A stretch of DNA of 43,345 nt from Bacteroidaceae bacterium. GTDB taxonomy: Bacteria; Bacteroidota; Bacteroidia; Bacteroidales; Bacteroidaceae. The number at the start of each line of letters is the position of its first letter. The first letter of the stretch is position 1. The position numbers and the translations under genes were made by a program. The stretch lies in assembly GCA_017557475.1 (NCBI GenBank), contig JAFYYO010000050.1, positions 1 to 43,345 on the forward strand, read 5' to 3'. The notes under the pieces were generated by a model. The model did no database searches. It was not told the origin of the DNA and saw only the letters and a list, made by a program, of their open reading frames with translations. Below, piece after piece: positions 33,701-41,000 of this stretch.

Positions 33701-36700
33701 CATTCCCCGATCCATCTCATGGTACCGTTATTTTCGCAGCAGAGCAATACTTCTCTGTAGCCAATGAAGAAGATTTGGCAGAAGTGGTAACAGCTATTCA
33801 GAGCTATGAAGAAGGAACTCTTGAAGAGGTTATTGCTACCACGTCTGTACTCGACGAGTGCACCGCAGCAATCGATGCCTTGACAGAAGTTACCACCATT
33901 CTTGAGTTGGCCGATGCTATCGATACGCTCAACGTCAAGAAGCAGGCTGTCGAAGAGAACGCAGCTGTTTACCAAGCGTATGTTTCCAAGTGCTTAGAAG
34001 TGAAGACTTATCTCGAGCAGAACACTGACTTTGAAGGCGACTTGCGTGAAGCACTCGAATATTACCTCTCTGAAAGCGACGAGCCAAGCGACGAGAATCC
34101 TCTCGGTACTTACGAGTATATCGTAGAGAACCACACTGCAACTGCAGAGGAAATCAAGGCAGAGACAGAGCGCGTTGCTAATTGGCTTGCTGCTGCTATT
34201 GCCGAGGACTACCAGCCCGGTACCGACATCAGCAACCTGATTCCCAATAGCGACTTCAGCAAGCAAAAAGAGAACTGGACAGGTGGTTGGAGCACAGGCT
34301 ACAATTTCGACAAGATTAAGAACGAGAATGGACAATACGTCAATGGCGTTGAGGCTTGGAACGTAACAGGCGACCAGTACCAGACTGTTGAAGGTATGAA
34401 GCCCGGTTACTATCTCGTAGGCACTCACGCTGCCTTCCGTCCTAGCAACAACCGCTACAGCACCAACTATGCTGCTGGTATCTATGCTAATGGTATCTTC
34501 AACTACTTCCCCACAGTTATCGAGGATCCTGTTAGTGTTGACGACGCAGTGGATGGTGTGAACTGTAACCTGAACATCAAGAGCGCTTATGACCTTTCTA
34601 TCTACGATGATGGTTACTCTACTAATGGTGATGATGGCGCAGAGCTTATCGGTTATGTTGTTCATGGCGAGACTGGTATGGCTGCTGCTGCAAATGCAGG
34701 CCGTTACCCTGTTTACACTATCGCAAAGGTAGGCGAGGACGGTAAACTTACAATTGGTATCAAGAACCCAGGCACACATTACAGCAACGACTGGACAGGT
34801 TGGAGTGCCCTCAAGGTGACTTACTGTGGTGAGGATGCCGACGAAGCTCTCAGTCAAGTTCTTGAGAACATGAGTGCTCGTGCGGAGACTATTCTTGCAT
34901 ATGAGTTTAGCGAGGGTGATGACCCGAGTTTCCCTGTAGCTGCAGCTCCCAACTTCCCCGAGGCATTGAAGGAACAACTTGCTGCTGCCGTGGCTGCTGT
35001 TGCTGAAGCTACCACTATTGAGGATAAGGCTGCTCTTGCTCAGACGTTCTCTGATCTCTTCCAAGCAATCTACGAAGGCAAGCAGGCATACATCACTCTC
35101 TACAATGTTTACGCCGCTTTCGAATCCTTCGAAATCGGCAACCTGCCTTATATGGAATTCGACGAGGAGACAGGCGAATGGTATGAGACAGATGAGATGG
35201 TATTCAGTCAAGACGATATAGATGCATTCGACGTTATCTATAACGACCTGTACGATGCATATATAGTTGGTACTTACTCCACAGAAGAAGCAAAGAATGC
35301 GTATGCAGACAACCTTGCTAACTATGAAGGCATGTTGCCTTCAGTGGACAATGATGGCTACTACCTCATCAGCAATCCTAAGGAGCTTGTTGCCTTCCGT
35401 GCTATTGCTTCTTATTCTGACAATACCGTTAAGGGTAAGGTGACTGCCGACATTGATATGACAGGCATCGGCATGCAGCCCATCAACACCAGAGACTACC
35501 GCTTCCGTGGAACGTTCGACGGCCAGACTCATGCCATTACAAATCTCTATATCTATCATGATGCAGAGAATACAGGTCTGTTCGGTGCTATTGACGAAGC
35601 AACTGTCAAGAACCTGAAGCTGACTGGCGACTACTACTCTGGTTCTAAGTTCATCGGCGGTATAACAGGTTACGCCTACAACTCTCGCATTGAAAACAGT
35701 GATGTTGCTGTTACCATTAACTCTACAGTCAATGGCGATGGTACGCATGGCGGCCTCATCGGTGTGAACGAAAGTGCAGGCACAGTTGTTGAGAACTGTC
35801 TCGTGAATTGCAAGATGTATGGCGAATCTACCAACTCTTGCGGTGGCATCGTAGGTTGGGCTACTAACAGCATTACCATCAACAACACCTTGGTTATTTC
35901 CGATGTTTACGAGATAAGCACAAGCGGTTGTAATACCATTAGCCGTAACCCCGACAACTGCACAACCAACAATGTATTCTATGTAACACAGCTTGGTGAT
36001 GCAAAGGGCACAAAGGTAACAGCCGAGCAGTTGGCAAGCGGCGAGACTGCATGGAAGCTGAACGGCAGCACTGGCGACAATGCTCACTGGTTCCAGACTC
36101 TTGGTGTTGAAGCAACTCCTCACCTGTTCGATGGCGATGTGGTTTACTTCTACGGTGGTGAGTACACGAACGAGAAGCCTAATCCTCAGCTCAATGCATT
36201 TGCTTACGACCTGGATGCTAAGTTGTCAGGCAGCAACGTGAATGTTACCTTCAAGCTCAATGCTGAGGCTGAGAGTGCAGAGGTTAGGTTCAGCAACGGT
36301 TACACTAAGGCTGTTGAGGGCGAACTTACTGCAGGTGCTTACAGAGTAAGTGTTCCTGCAAGCGAGCTCGGTTCTGATCCTACTGCTTTGAATTATGAGG
36401 TAGAAGTTAAGGGTAAGGGTTCTCTTGATGCTCGTAAGATTGGCGACAGCTACAAGTTCAACTCTCCTTATGGTTTGACTGTTAACAACAATCCTGCAAG
36501 CAAGGGCTTCGGTCAGGTTCTCATCACTGAGTCTCGTCCTACGGAAGATCCTGAAGGCATGTTCTCAACAGGTACTCCTGGTGCTCTCTTCGCATTCGAT
36601 GCTGGCTTCGAGCCCGTTGGCTCTTACTATGGTGGCCTCGACATTGCTAATGAGACGCCAATCACAATTTCAGGTGACTATCAGTTCGACCTGAAGGATA

Positions 36701-37674
36701 TCCGCTTCTCTAAGGACGGACGTCTCTTCGTAGGCCGTGCTTCCGGCACAAGCAATAGCTCTGTTTGGGAAATCAATCCTGATGACCTCAGCGAGCCTTG
36801 GAAGCCTGTCTTCACAGGTGGTGAGCTTGACGAAGCTACTGGTATCACTTATGTAGGTGACGACGAGCAGAACCGTATGGCTGTAGGTCTCGCTGTTGAA
36901 GGTGAAGGCGATGCTCTGAAGTTGTATGTTCTTGGTGCTCAGCGTAGCAATGGTGAGTACAACACCACAGACTACAACTGTGCATTCTACAACCTCGGCA
37001 CTGCAACAGAATGGACAGCCGCTCCTTCTGGCTATATTGAAGCTCTCGACGGTGTTTACACCATCGCTCCGGGCCATGTAGGTATCCACGAGGACGGTCA
37101 GGGCGGTCTCTGGTACATCCAGTATCGTTCTACTCCATCTGCTGAACTGCCTGCTATCAAGCATTTCGATGCAGAAGGCAACGAGGATTACAGTGACATT
37201 GCCACTTCTACCAACAGCGGCAAGATGGCTGTCACTTCTGATGGCAAGTATCTCGCTATTCCAAAGGGTAGCAGCAAGGTTGTTATCTATGAGACCAACT
37301 ATGTTCCAATGGCTAATGGAAGCATTTACCTGAATCCCCTCTACAACATCACTACTACAGAGACTAATATCACTGGTTTGGCATTCGACTATGCTAACAA
37401 CCTTTACGCTACTTCCAGCGCATCTGCTGCTAAGACACTGAGTCGCTATGTCATCCCCAGCTGGAACGATAACATTGCAGTTACTCCTGGTAACGGTATT
37501 AGTCTAACTAGTGGTGACGTTAACCTTGACGGTACTGTCGACATTGCTGATGCTGTGAGCGTTCTGAACGCAATGGCAGGTCAGCAGGTTCCTGGCAATG
37601 CCGACGTCAACGGCGACGGCACGGTAGATATTGCTGACCTCGTAACAGTCCTGAACATCATGGCAGGTCAGTAA
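30769..37674 (+). CDS. Giant secreted GLUG-repeat protein with C-terminal dockerin
   Basis: 2,301 residues. A signal peptide ends at AAWA (residue 23); there is no lipobox Cys. Residues about 24-340 and 1530-1790 are GLUG-type repeats (LVAFAELVN, LTADI, TFDGQGHTITI, GGLVGWSN) and similar beta-helix units lie between. Two H-x-F...G-x-C-x-x-C-G modules sit near 350 and 690. A helical region (about 1000-1150) is followed by a probable galactose-binding-like domain beginning LIPNSDFSKQKENWTGG, then an Ig-like domain and a propeller-like stretch (LKDIRFSKDGRLFVGR and on). The end (about 2250-2301) is a dockerin with two calcium loops, DVNLDGTVDIAD and DVNGDGTVDIAD. Likely a surface or secreted adhesin or glycan-binding protein; no catalytic motif was found. 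Confidence 0.88.
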   Translation: MSKKLLNLCLAALLSVVSTAAWALSDVGGVYQIGTPEDLVAFAELVNGDNPYACAVLTADIVKPVTDVTMIGRDGQDFQGTFDGQGHTITIDLYSQGSEGTALFRNVGVHAIIQNLKVQGTITSDQKFAAGIAVWSSGIIRGCYVDVTVNSSFAGDATHGGIVAVSSRGTVIENCLAKFKVLGATTQNCGGLVGWSNHPMNAVNCLVISDGSTLDLSNNGSANIARNTDCIRSVNLENYNQNIYANRPNGASSNNYVTNQWGTNVATTVVAYEDLADGRICYQLNTDQSKTNWVQRIGTDPFPVPAAFGSGQVYASVPTDCDGKPSSGATEENISYSNSGEIQAAEHQFDKYGICSVCGCFNFSYFDFDNPEKFDQTDRAAFLKSAADIDIVEGWNRIGDGFKLNMKMANDIEYIAEPGHAIVNTSNWIDGNFNGQGHELTIEVSEVGTDAACFIPQHTGIFENVIMHGSISTSGQYAGSISARARQATVRNVFSDIEINSTCIGDNTSGGLFGIAYGTKQVENCIYAGNINGLEGTECIAGFCGWSDGQTHFNNCAFLGTLNNDGGDSQTISRHGTNIFCENVYSLYNYSRSSSNGSDEGFYTLYENSQGVENGELAFFLNGKQNGVERFYQKIGEDIFPMPFAKEGALVYANAPGFLCDGTPLGETTYSNTYTEDPVIPDHQFEDGFCTECGNIQEDYLTPVDGWFEISNGAELVWWTNYAAKHLDASARLTDDIDMNGYCDRWANVGTEGAPFYGNFDGQFHTISNLVVEKTASRGVGLIAVMNSLPSAGYGGISDADARAAEGVYIKNVVLDESCSLTGWGYVGLVGMTASWAGHVNIKGVMMCGDVTATEGPNASGVFGCVMGSTCHVTIDNCGMVGNVYGPKENGSFSGWLGSYAEVTNCFAVGEVEGTESDDRYFARYGTATITNCYALHGTQVPLVTAEDFVSGALAWRANGNQFRTSYWYQTIGDDYYPFPDPSHGTVIFAAEQYFSVANEEDLAEVVTAIQSYEEGTLEEVIATTSVLDECTAAIDALTEVTTILELADAIDTLNVKKQAVEENAAVYQAYVSKCLEVKTYLEQNTDFEGDLREALEYYLSESDEPSDENPLGTYEYIVENHTATAEEIKAETERVANWLAAAIAEDYQPGTDISNLIPNSDFSKQKENWTGGWSTGYNFDKIKNENGQYVNGVEAWNVTGDQYQTVEGMKPGYYLVGTHAAFRPSNNRYSTNYAAGIYANGIFNYFPTVIEDPVSVDDAVDGVNCNLNIKSAYDLSIYDDGYSTNGDDGAELIGYVVHGETGMAAAANAGRYPVYTIAKVGEDGKLTIGIKNPGTHYSNDWTGWSALKVTYCGEDADEALSQVLENMSARAETILAYEFSEGDDPSFPVAAAPNFPEALKEQLAAAVAAVAEATTIEDKAALAQTFSDLFQAIYEGKQAYITLYNVYAAFESFEIGNLPYMEFDEETGEWYETDEMVFSQDDIDAFDVIYNDLYDAYIVGTYSTEEAKNAYADNLANYEGMLPSVDNDGYYLISNPKELVAFRAIASYSDNTVKGKVTADIDMTGIGMQPINTRDYRFRGTFDGQTHAITNLYIYHDAENTGLFGAIDEATVKNLKLTGDYYSGSKFIGGITGYAYNSRIENSDVAVTINSTVNGDGTHGGLIGVNESAGTVVENCLVNCKMYGESTNSCGGIVGWATNSITINNTLVISDVYEISTSGCNTISRNPDNCTTNNVFYVTQLGDAKGTKVTAEQLASGETAWKLNGSTGDNAHWFQTLGVEATPHLFDGDVVYFYGGEYTNEKPNPQLNAFAYDLDAKLSGSNVNVTFKLNAEAESAEVRFSNGYTKAVEGELTAGAYRVSVPASELGSDPTALNYEVEVKGKGSLDARKIGDSYKFNSPYGLTVNNNPASKGFGQVLITESRPTEDPEGMFSTGTPGALFAFDAGFEPVGSYYGGLDIANETPITISGDYQFDLKDIRFSKDGRLFVGRASGTSNSSVWEINPDDLSEPWKPVFTGGELDEATGITYVGDDEQNRMAVGLAVEGEGDALKLYVLGAQRSNGEYNTTDYNCAFYNLGTATEWTAAPSGYIEALDGVYTIAPGHVGIHEDGQGGLWYIQYRSTPSAELPAIKHFDAEGNEDYSDIATSTNSGKMAVTSDGKYLAIPKGSSKVVIYETNYVPMANGSIYLNPLYNITTTETNITGLAFDYANNLYATSSASAAKTLSRYVIPSWNDNIAVTPGNGISLTSGDVNLDGTVDIADAVSVLNAMAGQQVPGNADVNGDGTVDIADLVTVLNIMAGQ

Positions 37675-37721
37675 GAACGGCGATAGTTACTATAGTAGAA
37701 ATAGTTACTATATAAATAATT

Positions 37722-37759
37722 CAGCCTCTTGCGGTTCTTCCGCAAGGGGCTGTTTTTTT
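37722..37759 (+). terminator. Rho-independent terminator after the first giant gene
   Basis: A 13-bp stem (37722-37734 with 37740-37752, one G-U pair) closes over the loop TTCTT and is followed by seven T. Two ATAGTTACTATA copies precede it (about 37,683 and 37,702). Confidence 0.92.
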
Positions 37760-37763
37760 ATGC

Positions 37764-37867
37764 ACCACGTTTAGTTCTCAAACTAGACGTGTCTAGTTGG
37801 TCAATTAGGCGTGTCTAGTTTGCCAATTAGACGTGTCTAGTTCGCCAATTAGCCCTGCCTGTTTTTT
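37764..37867 (+). repeat. CTAG-family 22-bp tandem repeat, array 4
   Basis: About four units (for example GTGTCTAGTTTGCCAATTAGAC) lie after the terminator and end in a T7 run (about 37,861-37,867) that may give a second terminator. Confidence 0.88.
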
Positions 37868-37954
37868 TCCTTTGCGCTTTTTCGCAGGTTGCGCTCCCTT
37901 GTTATACTTATTTTGGCAGGATTTTTCATGAGGCGCAAAAATGTGTTAAAAAGT

Positions 37955-37985
37955 TTTGTATCAATGGCAGAAACTGCTAATTTTG
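37955..37985 (+). promoter_or_regulatory. Promoter of the second giant secreted protein
   Basis: TTTG (37955-37958), 19 bp, and TAATTTTG (37978-37985): same spacing as at the first paralogue, with the identical 20 bases upstream. Confidence 0.78.
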
Positions 37986-38060
37986 CCACGCTAAATGTGT
38001 TATATAGCGAGAAAAAACAAGTATAAATAAACATTAATTACTAACCAAAACAATCATTCT

Positions 38061-41000
38061 ATGAGTAGAAAACTACTGAATCTGTGTATGACAGCGCTGA
38101 TGAGCGTTGTCTGCACAACTGCGTGGGCGCTTTCCGAAGAGAATGGGTTCTACCAGATTGGTTCTGCAGCGGATTATGCTGAGTTCGCAGCACTTGTGAA
38201 TGGCGGACAGTGGCGTCTCAATGCCATCCTGACGGCTGACATTGACTTGGGCACCGACATCGATCTCTACAAGATTGGCGTGCCCAGCGGCGAATACGAT
38301 GGCGTATTCGACGGCGCTGGTCACACCATCACCATTAACTTCTCTGATTGTTCTTTGGACAATCAAGGTCCCGCACTCTTCCGCTCTTTAGGACGCTACT
38401 CCGTCATCAAGAGACTGAAGGTGCAGGGTTCCCTCACAACCGCAAAGCAGCACGCTGCCGCCATCGCCAACTACACCGGCGGTATTATCCGTGACTGCTG
38501 GACAGACGTTACCATCACTGCTACCACCACATTGCCTGATGCCAGTGCAGCCGCCATTGCCGGCCAGTGTAACAAGTGCTCTGTCATTGAGAACTGCCTC
38601 GCACAGATCGACATCAACGCCCCTGACTCGCACAAGTTCGGTGGCATCGCTGCATGGTCTGACGCACAGCGTACTCACTTCGCAAACAATCTTGTTCTCA
38701 ACCAAGGCAACTTCGACATGTCCGACGGCAAGAGCGCAGGCCTCGTCCGTAACGACGACAACCTGGCTATCGTTGACCTCGAGACGTACAATGCGAACAG
38801 CTACACCAACCGTCCTTCTGGCGCCAGCGTCAACAACTACGTCACTAACGACTTCGGCCTCCTCAACAAGGGAACGACCGTTGTGACGGCTGAAGAACTG
38901 GCAAGCGGCAAGATTTGCTATCAGCTGAACAGCGACCAGAGCCAAATCCGTTGGAAGCAGGTCATCGGTCCAGACAATTATCCCGTGCCCGCCGTCTTCT
39001 GCGGCCCATCAGGTCAGGTCTATGCTTCCGCAACTACTGACTGTCAGGGCAAGGCTACAGGCGAAGTAACCTATTCTAATAGTGGCAGCGTGACGGCAAC
39101 ACCGCACACTTACGATAAGTACGGCGTCTGCACCACCTGCGGCGAGTTCAACTGGAACTACTTCGACCTCAACGACCCCGACAAGTATGACCCCCTCGAC
39201 CGCTCGTTCCTTGTCAGCGACGGCGCAGACCTCTTTGTGATTGAGACATGGAACCGCTTCCACAACGGCTTCAAGTTCAACATAAAGCTGACGGACGATG
39301 TCGAGTGCAAGCCCGAACCCGGACAGCTCATCTTCAACAGCAACGACTGGATAGAGAGCAGTTTCCACGGACAGGGACACACGCTCACCATCGAGATGGT
39401 GGACATCACCGAAGACTATGCAGCCTTCTTCCCAAAATGGTACCTCTCCACCGGCGCAGGCGCCGTCTTCGAGGACGTCATCATGCATGGCACGATCAGC
39501 ACAAGCGCACGCAACGGTGGCTCTATCTGCGGACGCATCTACGGCGACAACCATAAGGTGCGCAACGTCTTCTCCGACGTCACCATCAATACCACCCACA
39601 CCGGCGACTGCTCCCACGGCGGCCTCATCAACTGCGGCGGCAAGAACGCCACCTTCGACAACTGCATCTACGCCGGCGACATCAACGGTGTGGAAGGCTC
39701 GGAAGCCGTAGCAGGTCTTTGCGGTTGGGCAAACGGAGGAAACTACTTTAACAACTGTGCCTTCCTCGGAAACCTCAACAACTTCAGCGGCGACACGCAG
39801 ACCATCTCTCGTAACCAAGGCAATGTTCGTAGCACAAACGTCTATAGTCTTCATAATTATAATGAAGGAGGCGACACGGGCCTATACACCCTCTATGAGA
39901 ATGAAGCTGGTGTGGCGAACGGTGAGCTTGCTTATTTCTTGAACGGCAAGCAAGAAGGTGTGGAACGCTTCTATCAGTTGATAGGTACAGACCCAATGCC
40001 AATGCCTATCGCTAAGGAAGGCGCTCTCGTTTATACCTCTGCTGCAGATTATGGTTGCGACGGCAAGCCTATAGGCGACGTGACATATACCAATACTTAT
40101 AGTGCCGTTGTTCCTAGCCACCAATTCGATGAAGGCTTCTGTACCATTTGCGGTCAGATGCAAGAAGACTATATGACTACTGTGGAAGGCTGGTACGAGA
40201 TTGGTACTCCCGCACAGCTCATGTGGTGGGCTAACTGGGCAGCAACTCATCTGGATGTCAGCGCAAAACTTACTGCAGACATCGATATGGAGCAATACAA
40301 CGCAACCTATCCTGATCGCCATTATCCACAAATCGGTACCGAGGCAGCTCCCTTCTATGGCAACTTCGACGGCCAGTATCACACTATCAGCAACCTCCAC
40401 ATCAATCTGCCAGGATGCAGAGGCGCAGGCCTCATCGGTGTCATGAGCAGCCAGCCCGATAACACTTTGGGCGGCCTTAGCGCAGATGATGCTCGTGCAG
40501 CAGAAGGTGTATTTGTTAAGAATGTCGTGCTTGACAATAGCTATATCCTTGGTCAGGGCTACACAGGTGTTGTTGGTATGGCAGCCAATTGGGCAGGCCA
40601 TATCACAATCTCCGGTGTCCTGAACATGGGCGACGCAACAGTTGATGGTGGCACGAACTGTTCAGGCCTCTTCGGTTGTGCTATGGGGTCTGCTTGCCAT
40701 ATGACTATTAACAATTGCGGCTTCATTGGCGACATCCATGTTCTCAATGATACCCATACAGAGAATGGCTTGTTCTCCGGCTGGCTTGGTCAGTATGCAG
40801 AAGTCACCAACAGCTTCGCTTTAGGTACGATAGATTCATATCCCGATCCAGCTCGCAGTTGGGCACGTCACCCGAACTATAACACTGTGGTCATCAAGAA
40901 CTGCTATGCCCTTGAAGGCTCTGGCGTTCAGGAGACAGGTTATGATAACAATCCTGAGGATGTGACCTTCATTCCTGCTGCAGAGATTGCATCTGGTGCT

